64,000 nt of DNA from Norana najaformis (Eukaryota; Annelida; Clitellata; Crassiclitellata; Hormogastridae), in NCBI GenBank assembly GCA_964023275.1, contig OZ029921.1:1316501-1380500 (forward strand). Reading direction: 5' to 3'. Below the pieces are notes generated by a model. It searched no databases and was not told the DNA's origin. It saw only the letters and a program-made list of their open reading frames with translations. Positions 1-12,290 of this stretch are shown piece by piece; the stretch's first letter is position 1, and each line of letters begins with the position of its first letter. The position numbers and the translations under genes are program-made.

Positions 1-105
1 CGGACCAAGGTGGATCCGCCTGATCTGCTCACGTGAAAAACAACGGCACTAAATCCCTACAACTCCTGAAAAGGTATATCTTTCCCTCGCCATTTCAAGA
101 GAGGC

Positions 106-164
<59 letters not shown>

Positions 165-700
165 GATGAGGACCTGCGTCGCTGGCTTGGCAGGGAGTGG
201 CAGTTGGGTCAGTCGCAGGGCCACCGCAGCGGCCAGGTTGCCGCCATTGCTATCACCTGAACTCCACAGAAACAGACTTGTCTAATTATCTGACTGACTG
301 TCTAACGGACTGACTGACTGACTGCCTGACTGCCTGACTGACTGCCTGACTGACTGGCTGGCCTTACTGGTTGTTAGATTACCTATCGTTACCTTTCTTT
401 ATCTTACATTAGCATACCTTACCTTAATTAACTTACCTTAACCTCTTTTTTATTATGAATTATTGATTTCATTTGCGACATCTGTATTTGAACCCGGGAC
501 GCAGAGATTAGCTAGTGACTCTGAACATTTATGAAGCGCCCTATGGCTGTCTATCACGCAGGCGTCCACAAGTTACTATATAGAGTCGCCACCTGGGGAC
601 TGAATGGTTTAAAATCTATTGTGGATTTGAAGCGCCATCAAACTGATGGCTGGGACATTATGATAAAAGCGCCATAGAAGTCTCTAGGTTAGATTTGCCT
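1..700. repeat. Intergenic simple repeats and tRNA-like remnant
   Basis: A (GACA)n microsatellite runs from about 105 to 163 and a degenerate (CTGA)n tract from about 285 to 355. At 488-545 the minus strand has a tRNA B-box-like GGTTCAAAT next to a GGGCGCTTCATAAATG tail, which looks like an old SINE. The short open frame over the GACA tract is a product of the repeat. No gene is supported. Confidence 0.6.
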
Positions 701-1149
701 CCGATGAGGCGCTATACAAATTTGCGATTGCATTTACAATTACCCATGACGGCGATTCGTTTTGGGTCGACGTTGTAGTCAATGGTTCGTCCGATGAAGT
801 GGACCGTGGCCGACACGCAGTCATTGAACGGAATCGGATAAGTCACTTCCGGTACACGTCGGTACCTACCAACTTCCAAGACCCACTTTCTCACCGAAGA
901 AAGACTATAGCACACAATCAAACATACACGCTCAAAATGCGCTTTATAAATATTTAGATACATGCAGGCATCGGCAAAAGGACCTCTGTCTAGGCTGGTA
1001 TTTCCCAAATGTATGTATTCGTTATCGTAACGGTAATACTGTTGGTAATCGTTATCGTTAGATATGGTTTTGGGAGTGGTATTGGAGGCTATGGAAGTAG
1101 AATGGACAGGATAGTATGGTTGCAACAGTGAAGTTTCCTCTAGTGTTAT

Positions 1150-1393
1150 TGTTGTAATCTGACATTTATAAAGCGCCACTTCAAGAATAGACTCATCAGA
1201 AGCGCTCCTGACCCGAACCAGTGAGACCACTGGCAAATAATACAGACTTCAGGCGCTTGCGAAACTGCGGAAGAGACAAACTGAGGAATACTAGCCGGAG
1301 CTCTCGGGAAAGGCGATTCCAGCTATTGGGTCCAACATAGGCAAAGCTTCTAGACTGCGCTGTAGCAGTGCGCATACGAGGGACAAAGAACAA
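1150..1393 (-). mobile_element. 3' end of a non-LTR retrotransposon (LINE), truncated
   Basis: The minus strand from 1393 encodes the last residues of a LINE ORF2. It has the family-typical pattern SFAYVGPNSWNRL followed by LPQFRKRLKSVLF, which ends many invertebrate CR1/L2/jockey-like reverse transcriptases. It is followed by a short 3' UTR ending in GTGGCGCTTTATAAATG at about 1160. The copy is 5'-truncated, so the catalytic domain is absent. The same terminal motif recurs across the window in SINE-like copies, so this copy ties the motif to a LINE 3' end. Confidence 0.7.
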
Positions 1394-1506
1394 AGTATGG
1401 TGGTGCTATCGTGGTGTTATTGTTGATGTTGGTTACAGCCTCCACCACCACCAACATAACACTACACCAAAACTACCTCGATGGTGATGGTGGGGTGGTT
1501 GTAGTA

Positions 1507-1600
1507 CTTGACTGAACGCCTGTGAATAAGCTGGTTCCCTCGATTTGCTTTCGTTGGCCGCTGTAGAAATCTCGAGTTTACGATTACGATTTCGATTACT
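1507..1600 (+). repeat. SINE-like family B, partial copy
   Basis: Matches the 3' half of a repeat seen about ten times here, with core CCTGTGAATAAGCTGGTTCC, then TAGAAATCTCGAG and a TTACGATTACGATT tail. Longer copies lie at 3541-3733, 8122-8310, 27735-27930 and 33745-33952. Confidence 0.75.
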
Positions 1601-2279
1601 TCAGTAATAAAGGCTCACAAAATTTATGACGAATTCCAGGATGAGAACATAGATTCGCACGATCCACGGCTGATCGATGGAAGGAGGCAGAGGCTTGTAG
1701 AGCACGTACGATCGACAGACGGTCAGAAGGACGAAGAAAACCAGACCCTTCATCTTAGGCTGTAGTGCAATGTAAGTAACATGATTCTGTTTACTTGCAT
1801 GTATTCGAGAACTGCTATAGCGCTTTTTTCTACCTCACAAAAAAGCATGTCGTTCTTTGTACGACAAAACCTGTTGAGATACACAGTGTCCCTCAACACC
1901 AGATATACAGCCATCTGTATTCTCTTTTCTGCTAATCCTCTCTGCTGTGTTCTCCTCCCGACTCCTCTCCTCGACTCTGTCCTCTCTCCTCTGCTATTTT
2001 CTGCTCTCCTCTCCTCTCCTCTTCAACATCCTCTGTACGCACTGTACACCTGGCTTTTAATAGTTTTATAAAGCAGATCTGAAAGACGAAAAGACCTTGG
2101 ACAATTTTTAGGTCCTTCAAGTAGCAGTAATTCCTTGGTTTAACGACAGCTTATGGCATCAAAGGCCGTTGCCGTCGCCCTCCTCCTTTATCCAGGCTTG
2201 GGACTGGCACTACCCACGAAACAAGGCAGTGGCGGAGTTTGCTCTAGGCCCTTCAACTGTACTTCGTAGTCCTTTATAA

Positions 2280-2535
2280 TACTAAGGTCAAAAGCATTCG
2301 AATCACAGTACAGGAGGTACGCTTTCGTCTGGGTAAACTCTTAAACGTGTTATATGCTACTCTAGACCTAAAGGTCTTTTGATAAGAGTTCAAATATCTT
2401 ATCGTACATACATATTCATGAACATTCCGAACATTAAACCCAGGTTTACTGACCTGATTGCGGCTTGGCTTTGGTGTGCCATCGGTTGATGCCTCGTGCA
2501 TTAGACACCGGCGCTATAGAAGTTGCTAATTACAA
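2280..2535 (+). mobile_element. LINE/SINE family A tail copy
   Basis: The segment ending near 2535 matches the 3' tail of the LINE remnant at 52198-52445: GGCTTGGCTTTGGTG, then CATCGGTTGATGCC and an ACCGGCGC end. Upstream sequence is too decayed to read as reverse transcriptase. Related tails occur at 6700-6770 (-), 22540-22620 (-), 32041-32110 (+) and 53385-53440 (-). Confidence 0.6.
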
Positions 2536-2559
2536 TTGCAGTTATAATTATTTTTTATT

Positions 2560-2671
2560 TTTATCATTGATATCATTATTGTTATCATTATGATTACTTT
2601 GATTGGGATTATGTATTATTTTATTATTATTATTATTTTTATTATTATTATTATTATTATTAGTAGTAGTT

Positions 2672-2702
<31 letters not shown>

Positions 2703-2820
2703 ATATGTGAACTTATACGTACATACATACATACATGCACACATACATACATGCGTACGTACGTAGGTACTCTACTTACGTACATACATATATACATGAA
2801 TTGTATATGAATTACATATG
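2560..2820. repeat. Microsatellite cluster (ATT, TAG, CATA)
   Basis: ATT-rich, then (TAG)n at about 2660-2702, then (CATA)n to about 2800. Open frames read through it are low complexity. Confidence 0.85.
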
Positions 2821-3084
2821 TCTTGTTATTTATATAGCGCCTTTGTAACAGCCCTGGCAGCTGCAACTCCTAAGTGACTGTGTATTGAAGGAGTCTTAGG
2901 AGAGCCCTCTGGTGGCGACGCGATGCTTTTGTCAGCTGTCGCTAGGGGGCCTGCGATTACAGATGTTGACGTAGAGACATTTGGCTTCTGCGGAACGACG
3001 GACGCAAGGAGAAGTGAGACAAAGGTTAAGAAGGTAACGACCGTTGGTGGCCTATTTTTTATGTAGCAAATGAAATGAACAGTG

Positions 3085-3232
3085 ACGGTAAGAAGGCAAG
3101 ACATGATAAAAAGGTAAGACATAATAAGAAGGTAAGACATGATAAGAAGGTAAGACATGATAAGAAGGTAAAACGTGATAAGAAGGTAAAACGTGATAAG
3201 AAGGTAAGAGATGATAAGAAGGCAAGAAATAC
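3085..3232. repeat. 18-bp tandem array (GATAAGAAGGTAAGACAT)
   Basis: About eight imperfect copies of an 18-bp unit whose length is a multiple of three, so reading frames stay open on the minus strand. Each unit contains GGTAAGA, a splice-donor-like string. No gene context is visible. Confidence 0.85.
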
Positions 3233-3540
3233 AGAATAAAGATAACACCATAAGAAGTCGGTTTAATAAGCAAAATAATTAAGTCTTTTTCACAATCTTT
3301 GATTTTTATCAAGTTTTTCCATGATCGTTTTAATTTCTCCAGAATTTTTGATAAACTTGTTCAGTTTCACAGGGATTTTGAGCAGCTGCCTTAGTTTTTC
3401 CAAGGATTTTTATTAACCTGTTAAGTATCACAGTTTCATCATGAACACCTTTCCTTTACCTTTTTGCTTCACTCATATCAACCAGTTTGGTGGCGGACAA
3501 AATTAAGAGGTGGGGTATAAACGAATTGGCATCCTGGCTC

Positions 3541-3733
3541 CACCCTTCAATTTCAAACATCATCCACCGTAGCCGTCCGACTGTCTGTGTGCCTGACTCC
3601 TGGATCTTGACCTGGAACCGAATCCTTTTGCCTATCGATTTTGTTTTGACTGAGCGCCTGTGAATAAGCTGGTTCCCGCGTCTTAGCTTTTGTTGAGCGC
3701 TGTAGAAATCTCGAGATTACGATTACGATTACC
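3541..3733 (+). repeat. SINE-like family B, near full length
   Basis: Near-complete copy: a 5' part with ATTTCAAACATCATCCACCG, a middle with TGGATCTTGACCTGGAACCG, the core CTGTGAATAAGCTGGTTCCC and an ATTACG-type tail. The minus-strand open frame (3553-3825) reads through this copy and is not a host gene. Confidence 0.8.
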
Positions 3734-3839
3734 CTTGCTTTGTGATGGCTACAAAAAGTGGTTCTATAAATATCTTTACAAAGTGAAGACACAATCACAT
3801 AGGTACAAAGTTTTGCAGACGGCATTGTTGTTCTGCAGT

Positions 3840-4640
3840 AATTCTCGTTTCAATAGTTCTACCCTGTGTGACTGTCTTTGTCCGTGTGCCTCTGCCCAGT
3901 CGTCCGTCTGTCCCTCCGTCTGCCTATGTCTCGTTGTCCGTCTCGCAGCAAGACGCCGTCCAATAACATTTCGACGGCGTTGCCTTTTTTAATAAAGCCT
4001 TGTTGTCTGTCATGTTGCAGTCGGGCAAGGGCGGTCGATATGGAAATGCGCCTCGTCTTTAGCATTCTATGCACCGCTCGCCAACCCTGAAAGGCTTCAT
4101 TAAGTTCTTCCGGCCCTCGCTACGTGGCGTGAGTTACTGCCGCAGTCTGCTTCACTGCCCGCCTCTACGACGAGGTCCGAATAAAACCCGCGATGACGCA
4201 AACCGACCGCGCGCATGCGCATGTCTCCCGCGTTATCGAACGAGAGCTGTAATTTTCAGAAATTGAACTTCCGCCTATCGACGTGTCCCGGATGTTCTGT
4301 CGTCGAGCTGCAGATATTTTATTCAGTCGGCGAGCTGGCCAATTCTATAACCGACCAGCAGGTGACTGGATTAAAAGGGTCATGTCGAATGGCTTTGCAT
4401 ATTATCTCGTGTATAAATCGCACCTCTGACTCGTGTATAAGTCGCACCCCTTCCTTGTCTATAAGCAGAATATTGAGGCAGAAATCGCATCTCCGTCCCA
4501 TGTATGAGTCGCACCCCTTCCTTGTCTTCTTACGGTCTTTCCGTGTGGGGTGAGGGGTCTGTTTACCCTTAAGTCTTCCTATCTTCTCGCCATTAAATGC
4601 CGCTAATATCTCGAGTCTATGGCCTTCTACGAGCAAGCTT
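3840..4640. other. Gene-free stretch
   Basis: Unique-looking sequence with short overlapping frames on both strands. A CTGTCTGTC-type tract runs through about 3865-3950, and a duplicated phrase (CGTGTATAAATCGCACC / CGTGTATAAGTCGCACC) sits near 4410-4450. No recognised protein domain, splice structure or RNA gene. Confidence 0.5.
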
Positions 4641-4774
4641 TTGAGTTAGTATGATCTCTTTGACATCGTAAATTCGTGTTATATAGCTCATCTTTTTTAA
4701 ATCGACAGACTCGATTTTTAACTGCAGTTTGTCTCCGTCTATCTGCTTGTATGTGTGTGGCAGGCATGTATGCT

Positions 4775-4842
4775 TTGCTATGTTATGCTATGTTATGTTA
4801 TGCTATGCTATGTTATGTTATGCTATGTTATGTTATGTTATG

Positions 4843-4876
<34 letters not shown>

Positions 4877-5002
4877 TGTATGTATGTATGTATGTATTTA
4901 TGTATGTATGTATGTATGTATGTATGTATGTATGTATGTATGTATGTATGTATGTATGTATGTATGTATGTATGTATGTATGTATGTATGTATGTATGTA
5001 TG

Positions 5003-5032
<30 letters not shown>
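4775..5032. repeat. Microsatellite: TATGC/TATGT pentamers then (TATG)n
   Basis: Pentamers alternating TTATG and CTATG to about 4841, followed by an almost perfect (TATG)n run of about 187 bp. Long frames on both strands ([25 protein letters not shown]) are translations of this repeat. Confidence 0.95.
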
Positions 5033-5034
<2 letters not shown>

Positions 5035-5299
5035 CAAGTCTTTGTCTCTGTATGTATATGTCTGTCTGTATAGTTCGTCTGTCTACAATCATGCAAAAGA
5101 CTGAGCTTTTGACATTCGCGTCCCATTGCCCTCACGCAGAAGTCCAACAACCGGAGTTTTGCGTTCGGTGGCTACTACACTGCAATCCATGCTCGGTGTG
5201 CGGCCCTAAGTCACTCCGGTCATTTATGTCTGCGGAACAATATGGCACTTGGCCGATGCAAAGGAGTGAAGCCCAATCTAGCCAAACGAATCTAATTAT

Positions 5300-6020
5300 C
5301 TAGACGAACGGCGCCCCATACGCGTAATGATTATTACGGGCGCATTCGACAGAGGGCGCCCAACGATCCGCGCCAAAGCCGTTGCTGTGGCGACCGGGTG
5401 GGGTGAAATGTCGCCGGTGGATCACACACGGCGACTCGGAAACCATGACAACCGGTGTGAATGAGTGTTGATATAGCAACTACCCAAGGTATGCGTTGTA
5501 ATGTAAATGTAGCCAGGACTGAAAAGACTTCTCAGAGCGGCGAGAGAATCTTAAAAGGCGCTAAGTAAATGACCAGATATACAATAATTTGTATAGCGCC
5601 CACTGAGGGAGATATTCAACAGCGCAGTCACGATCTCTAGGCTGATGTATTGGCAACAATCAAACAAATGTCATACAATTCATTGTATCAAATGGATGTA
5701 TTTGTCTCCTTGATGCAAAGACGGTTTTCACATCGTTATACAGAGGTCTCTGGGAATATTCTGCAGACAGAGGCGCTACGCAAATTTTCGGTGTAATTAC
5801 AGTTACACTGTAAAGAACGATTACCAAATTCGTGCACAGTATGACAATGCGATTTAGGTCGATTTCACAAGATCATTAGGATTCGAACCAGAGTAAAATA
5901 CCAAGCGCTATACTCCACGGCCTCCTCATCAACTTTCATCTTGCAAATGGAGGACACTGTGTATTTATGTAGAGCATTTTATGACTTCTCTTTCATATAG
6001 CACCTTCTGATGACTTGTAT
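5300..6020. other. Gene-free stretch with SINE tails
   Basis: CpG-rich patch at about 5310-5410, then AT-rich sequence with GTATAGCGCC tails near 5592. I see no gene. Confidence 0.45.
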
Positions 6021-6028
6021 AAAACAAG

Positions 6029-6171
6029 CAGTGGCGGATTTAGCTATTGCGGTAGTAGGGGGTTATATGCCGGCGCCCCTCAGACCTGACCCGTGCATGG
6101 GGGATCGTCAGAACTTACGCCCCTCTAGAAATGCCCTTGCACCCATGCAAGCAATCCTGGAGCTTCGACTG
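6029..6171. mobile_element. hAT-type MITE, copy 1
   Basis: About 143 bp, beginning CAGTGGCGGAT and ending in a decayed complement (GGAGCTTCGACTG). It is flanked by near-matching 8-bp direct repeats, AAAACAAG (6021-6028) and AAAACACG (6172-6179), one mismatch. CAGTGGCG-type ends with 8-bp duplications are typical of hAT elements. It aligns along its length with 53999-54160 and, in reverse, with 51470-51570. Confidence 0.75.
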
Positions 6172-6179
6172 AAAACACG

Positions 6180-8100
6180 GCTATGCATGTTCATATATCT
6201 TTCTGTTCTGTCGGGCCCGATTCCCCTCTGCCCCCCAACTGTCCATCCGTTGCAGTTGTACGGTGGCCCGTAGCGGACGATATTCCAGCCCTCCGTGCAC
6301 TGCGGGGCAAAACTAATTAGCGTACGATTCCCCGTCAGCGCCTCGCGGGGCCCGATTGGATATCACGGGTGGCCGGGTACAATAATTCGCTAAAAGCTAT
6401 CGTATACGCAGTCAGTCGGATTTGGCTTGAATCGACCGGCAACCCAATCCCTCAACACAATGGACTACGCGTTCCAAATCGAGCTCGGGGCACGCTCAGA
6501 GCACCCTGAGCGAATTAAGACGCACGCGGCGTGAAGAAAGAGCACTCGATCAATCAATCAATTTTCCTATTGAACAACCGAAATTAATAGTAAGCACAGT
6601 ATGATGAATTGTCGGTTGAATTTCACGCCAAGATGTGTACTCAGTTAAATAGTAAAGTTTACATATGAAATACAGGAATTTTGAAATTATATCTAATCTA
6701 ATCTATTCTAATCTAATCTAAAAATTTCTAGTGTTGCTACAATAGTACAAAAGGCATCAATCGATCGTTGTTTCTAGGCAAGAACTACATTCCGAAATCA
6801 ACTCCTTCGAACAGAACCAGTCATTAGATTTCTTGACGAATCAACACACTAGTCTCATTCGCCATCTTGGCTGTGTCTGTCTTACAATCGACCGAGCATT
6901 GCCGTCATTGTTTTCGGGGTAACCCGATTTATCCGGGCACGATATTGAATGCGCCCTTCATAGTAGTAGGCCAGACTGCTCTCATGTTTCAGTATATATT
7001 AGAAATATTTGTATAGCGCCTTTAAGAAATCTGTCAATGGCCCTCTGTCGGTTGCCTTTGTATAATTATTATGCTGTCGGCTGCCCTCAGTATTGTTACT
7101 ATTCGTAGATAGTATGCCCTGAATTTAAGGACAGAGGACTTCCGTTTCCGGTTTTCTTCTTCCGGTTTGTGTGGCCCTGGTTACCAATTCGACAGTTTCG
7201 AGAGAACGTCTGCGCTTCTGTTTGGCCGCCATCTTGGTTTGGTGACGTAAAATGGACGCTTCTCTTTGAGTTTCGATCAAGCGGCGCTATATAAATGTCG
7301 TTTAATATTGCACTCTTTAAAGTAACGTATGGATCATTATGGAGTGTATTATTATTTCTGCATTTATAATTTATTATTAATGTTTATTATTATTATTTTA
7401 GTATTATTTACTTAATATTATTTATTTATTTATTTATTTACCATCATCATCGTCGTCGTCGTCGTCGTCATCATCATCATCATCATACACTTCAAATAAT
7501 CCGCTTGGAGATACCAGAATATGAAATTACGCCATTGCGTAACGTAACTCAGTGTAACTTAATGTAACTAATTGTAACCCGGTGTAAATTAATGTAACTT
7601 AACATAATTGCTCATTTATTATGCGCACGCCTCAGGAAACAGTATTCCATATATAATGGCTCCTTTAGGGCGCTTAAAAATTTGACCACGGTGTCCAATC
7701 GCGTAAAAGCATTGCGTTGTTTTTACAGCGTGTGTCGGATATTAACAGCTGATGTGTCGGACGCAAATTTGATCGGAAAGGATTTTCCACAATGTTTCTG
7801 CGTATTCAATGGCATTTGCGATGGCAGGGGCAGCACCTTTTTCGTCATTAGAAACAGTTATTCAACTGCTGGGTCAAAGAGTGTGGTTTAGTTAAAATAT
7901 CCGTGTTGCTCCAAACAATTTCAGCTGCATATGTCTTCGTTTATTGATCTAAACAATTGATAAATATGCAAAGGTTAACAAAAATTAATCAGGTTATTAA
8001 GGTCACCTATTAATTATCAAGGAAATACAATGAGTGATGATGAATTTCAATGAACGTGTAGCAAAGCTTAGCTGTGGGAAACATCTTAACTAAAGGAAAA
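6180..8100. other. Gene-free stretch with repeat tails
   Basis: Includes a (TAATC)n-tailed family A copy on the minus strand (6690-6770), GTATAGCGCC tails near 7010, an inverse tail near 7285, and ATT and CAT/CGT trinucleotide runs at 7360-7490. A GCCGCCATCTTGG string (YY1-like) with TGACGTAA lies near 7225-7250 but no transcript can be assigned. Confidence 0.45.
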
Positions 8101-8121
8101 GAAAATTGGTTACAATTGCCG

Positions 8122-8310
8122 CTCCAGTTCCAAACACCATCCCCAAAGTCATCTGACTGTCTGCCTGTCTGACTCTTGGATCTTGATCTGGAACCGAACC
8201 CTCTCCCCCTATCGATTTTGTTTTGACTGAGCGCCTGTGAATAAGCTGGTTCCCTAGACTTAGCTTTCTTTGGGTGCTGTAAAATTCTGGAGTTTACGAT
8301 TACTTTTACG
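8122..8310 (+). repeat. SINE-like family B, near full length
   Basis: Aligns end to end with the copy at 3541-3733: CCAGTTCCAAACACCATC start, GGATCTTGATCTGGAACCG middle, CTGTGAATAAGCTGGTTCCC core and GTTTACGATTACTTT tail. Confidence 0.8.
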
Positions 8311-8839
8311 TCTTATGCATTGTTGCATGCTCACAGTAATAATTATAGTTTTGTTTTAGGTTTGTTGAAACGTGTACGGTTAGCTTTGCGTCCGTTTTTA
8401 TTATACAGAAGTCCGTAGATCGTGCAGTAGAAGGGAGGGGTATAGGAGTGGAATGACAGGAAGTAGCTAAGAGAGAGACCGTTCGATCATCGCGTTGCCC
8501 TGAACCGTGCGATCGACACATTTTAGCGAGAGCTGCATTAACACATGTCAACGAAAGCAGATAAGATGGCGGCCGGTGAGAGTGCCAAACGCACCGGGTC
8601 GGGTCAGTTTCGCTATCAGTTCCAGCAATCTTTCCTTTCGAATTGCACGCCTTTCAGGGAGTTTTGTATGAAGTAAACGAGAATCGAATGACGGGCGCTG
8701 TGGTGAAAGGCGGACGTGTGAATTAGTGAGGCATTGGGCGGCTGAGTGCATCAGTGATCAAGTCACGATTTGTATACAACGCTCATTCGGTTCCTTTGGC
8801 ACTCAGCGAATGATGGATTGACTTCGCTCACTTCCCCGT

Positions 8840-9080
8840 CTCTCTGCCTCTCTGTCTCTGTCTATCTGTCTATCTCTTCCTCTGTCTCTGTGTCTCTTTC
8901 TCTTTCTCTCTGTCTGTCTGTTTGTCTCTCTGTTTCGATCTTTCTCTCTCTCTCTGTATCTCTCTCTGTCTCTAACTCTTCTCTGTCTCTGTCTCTCCCT
9001 GTGCCTAAATGTCTTGCTTAACGTCTGTCTGTCTGTCCGTCCGTCCGTCCGTCTGTCTGTCTGTCTGTCTGTCTGTCTGG
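8840..9080. repeat. TCTC/TCTG microsatellite block
   Basis: Degenerate CTCTGTCT runs followed by a cleaner (GTCT/GTCC)n array at about 9024-9080. The frame translating as LSLSVSLS is repeat-derived. Confidence 0.9.
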
Positions 9081-9089
9081 CTAAGGCGA

Positions 9090-9860
9090 TCTTACTCTAC
9101 CCTACGTTACTGAAATTTTAAAAAATAGGAATTGAACCTTTGACACAGAGGCGACCGTGTTCGGCACTCTGTCCTTCGGCGCAGTGCGCATGACCGGATA
9201 TTAAGGCGCTTTCTGAGTCCAGGAGTCTTATTGGATCACGCCCAGTCGTCTCCCATTCTCTGCAAGGAAACTACGAACACATCGCATCGGATGGTGTAAG
9301 AATCTTTACCTTGAAATCATGTTTGAAAACGAACGAATATATTCGAAGGAATTTCTAAAGACGTCATTGATGATAAACAAAGCACTGGAGACGCAAGGGT
9401 CAAAGGTCACCGAGGGGTTAGGAGCTTACAAGAGAGTGGGCATAATAATTTTATGTTGACAGATTGGTTTGAGTGTTCGTCCTGAAACCCAGAGAGTACA
9501 TACACATACATGCATACATACACGCATACATACCTAAACAGACAAGCACACACGCACACATAGTTCTCCCAGAACCGGAATCTTACTCCACTTGGTGCCG
9601 TTAAGACTCTGGTCTTCAGAGCTTTAGTTTTTCTACGGAGAGAGTGGGTGCGTGCTTTCGGTCGAGTGCATTAGGCGTTCCATTAATTAGCGGCCGCTCG
9701 AAGATGCTCCACACTTTACGTAGTGTTTCATCGCTCATGCAGACAATAGCAGCGGGATGAGGGGGGGGGGCTCGGACGGCCGAATGGGGCGCCGATCGCT
9801 GCAATAAACAAAATATGGAACGGTCATATTCCGTGAATGAAGGCTCTCGCTCATTCATTC
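9090..9860. other. Gene-free stretch with tRNA-like SINE trace
   Basis: At about 9118-9200 the minus strand ends in GGTTCAATTCC, a B-box match, suggesting a tRNA-derived SINE remnant. A CATA/CACA run lies at 9500-9560. No gene seen. Confidence 0.4.
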
Positions 9861-10050
9861 ATTTCTTGTTAGTTAATTAATTAATTCATTCATTCGTTCA
9901 TTCATTCATTCTTTTTTCTTTCTTTAATTCATTCATCGTTCGTCCGTTTATTCTTTCACTCATTCATTCATTCTTTCATTCGTTCGTTTATTCGTTCATT
10001 CGTGCGTGCGTTCATTATTACATTAATTTATTAATTCGTTCATTCATTCT
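9855..10050. repeat. (ATTC)n degenerate microsatellite
   Basis: Repeated CATTCATTC / CGTTCGTT units over about 190 bp. Confidence 0.9.
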
Positions 10051-10469
10051 CTGCAGGCGCCACATAAATCGTCTATTACATTATACTACACTAGATTAGA
10101 TCACAGCACAGGTCGACGTTAGCTGCCTTCAGCAAAGGGCATTCATATAGCGCGATTTACCGCCTCTCTAAGCGACTAAGCAAAGGCCTCCAAGGAGTAA
10201 TCTTAAAAGAGGAGTCTTTCCGCGCTCACGTGGCGCCTCTGGCGACACCCGATACACCATCATCGTAATTACGGCCTGTGGCGCCTCTGGTGGCGGCGAG
10301 GGTCGCGCATGCGCTTTAGCCTTGCGAGGATTATCCCTTAATCCCGACTTTTGCGTTGAGCGGCTGACAACGGGAACTCGAGCTAATCCTGCGTAGGTTC
10401 TATCTAGGCGTCTTTTGAACCGAATCGTAATCTCTATTGATGAAGCCGACTCTTTTGCCAAATCCATCT

Positions 10470-11240
10470 TCTTTCTTCTTCTTTTTCGTCTTCTTCGTCT
10501 GACGTCGGATTTCGCCTTTATCTTCCTTCGCCTTCCTCTTCAACTGTTTCTCACTCTTCTTCCTCATCCTCCTCTTCTTCTCTTTATATAAAATTCATAG
10601 TCTTTGTTAAATCCTTTTTCCTCTTCAATCGAATCTTCTTCGTTCTCTTGTTCTTCCACATTCTCCTACTTCTCCATTCTTCTCTCAATCTTCTCACCTT
10701 CTCCGTTTTTTCTCTCAATCTTCTCACCTTCTCCGTTTCTTCTCTCAATCTTCTCACCTTCTCCGTTTCTTCTCTCAATCTTCTCACCTTCTCCGTTTCT
10801 TCTCTCAATCTTCTCACCTTCTCCGTTTCTTCTCTCAATCTTCTCACCTTCTCCGTTTCTTCTATACCGTATCGTAAGCTCTGTTGCTCTTTTCCTCTTA
10901 TTCCGTATTCTTCTTAATTCTTTCTCTTTCTTTTCTCCATCCTCCTTCTTTACTTCCTCCTCCTTTTCTTTCCTTCTGTTCCTTTTCCTCCTCCTTCTCT
11001 TCCTCTTCCTCTTCTTTCTTCTTCTCTTCCTGCTCCTTATTTTTGCTTCTTCTTTTATTCCTCTTCTTGTTCTTCTTCCACTTCCTTTTCTTCTTCTTCT
11101 TCCTGCTCTTTTTTCTACTCCTTTTCCTCCTCCTCCTCCTCCTCCTCTTGGTCCTCCTCCTTCTCCTTCTTCTCCTCCTCTTCCTCCTCCTCTTCTTCCT
11201 GCTCCTACTCCTCCTCCTATTCCTCTTTTCCTTCACCGTT
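10470..11240. repeat. Polypyrimidine tract with embedded 30-bp array
   Basis: About 770 bp is almost entirely C and T on the plus strand. Within it, 10679-10862 holds six near-identical 30-bp units (TCTCTCAATCTTCTCACCTT plus CTCCGTTTCT). Minus-strand frames read as KVRRLREETE repeats. They resemble a coiled coil but follow from the array, and there are no splice sites or flanking coding sequence to support a gene. Confidence 0.9.
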
Positions 11241-11379
11241 CTTCTCTTTTAATCGCCTAAGAATGACGTCACTCAGGCGTACTTCATTCTCTTCTCCACC
11301 ATCTATCGATCGCTACTCACAACCTGCTCTCTCTCTCCCAGGATTCCGATCGCTCTCTCACTCCCGTGATTCTATGGGA

Positions 11380-11590
11380 TTTAATCATATTGCATTACAC
11401 TGTATAGGATTTTATTGGATTAGATTGGATTGCAGTGTATTATATTTGAGTGGATAAGATTCGGTCGGATTACATTGGATTAGATTAGATTAGGCGAGCA
11501 TGGATTGATTAGATCAGCTTGGATCTGATAGGATTGAACTGGGTTAGATTAGATTGGATTAAATTAGGTAGGAAGTGATTGGATTGGATG
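11380..11590. repeat. Degenerate GATTA/GGATTA satellite
   Basis: Repeated TTAGATTGGATT-type words with drift. No coding signal. Confidence 0.7.
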
Positions 11591-11784
11591 ACGCCGTCTT
11601 GTCGTCGCTGAACCAGACTCTTGGGACTGGCACTGGCACCGTGTTCTGCGACTCTGCGATTGGTTCGAAAGCGTCAGCCACCGACTGAACCACCAACCAA
11701 TTAACAAATGAACGACCGTCAGTGACGACGGACCAGCTGCGAAGACGATTCAGATGGAAGCAAGGAGATTCCCGGCGCTAGCCC

Positions 11785-12186
11785 AGCCTTTGTCTGTCTG
11801 TTTGTCTGTCTTTCTCTTTGTATGTCTGTCTGTGTGTCTGTGTTAGTGTGTCTGTCTGTGTCTGTGTTTGTCTGTATCTGTGTCTGTCTACCTGCCCGCC
11901 CGTACCTACATCTGCTTGTCTGCCTATCCTTCCGTTTGTTCATTTGTCTGCCTGTCTGTCTGTCTGTCTGTCTATCGGTTTGTAAGTCCTCAGTCGGCCT
12001 TTCTTTCTTTCTGTCTGTCTACCTGTCTCCCGCCTCTTAATGTGTATGTCTGTCCTTCTCTCCATCCGTCTGTCCATCTGTCCGGCAGCCTGCCTGTGTC
12101 TGATGTCCAGTTGCCTGTCTGCATGCCTATTCATCCGCCTGTCCGCCCGCCAGTGTGCCTGCCTGCCTGCCTGCCTGCCTGTCTGT

Positions 12187-12217
<31 letters not shown>

Positions 12218-12290
12218 CGTGCGTGCGTGCGTGCGTGCCTGCCTGCCTGCCTGCCTGCCTGACTGTCTGTCTGTCCGTCCGTCTGTCCAA
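11785..12290. repeat. CTGT and TGCC microsatellite block
   Basis: (CTGT)n drifting into (CTGC)n and (GTGC)n between 12150 and 12265. All overlapping frames on both strands (CLPACLPA, GRQAGRQA) are repeat translations. Confidence 0.95.

Noticed and set aside
4676-5150. Cysteine/tyrosine-rich and HTYI-repeat peptides
   Set aside because: Translations of the (TATG)n microsatellite on both strands.
10584-10847. Minus-strand coiled-coil protein with ten-residue repeats
   Set aside because: The repeats come from six perfect 30-bp units in a polypyrimidine tract; no splice sites, start context or homology beyond the array.
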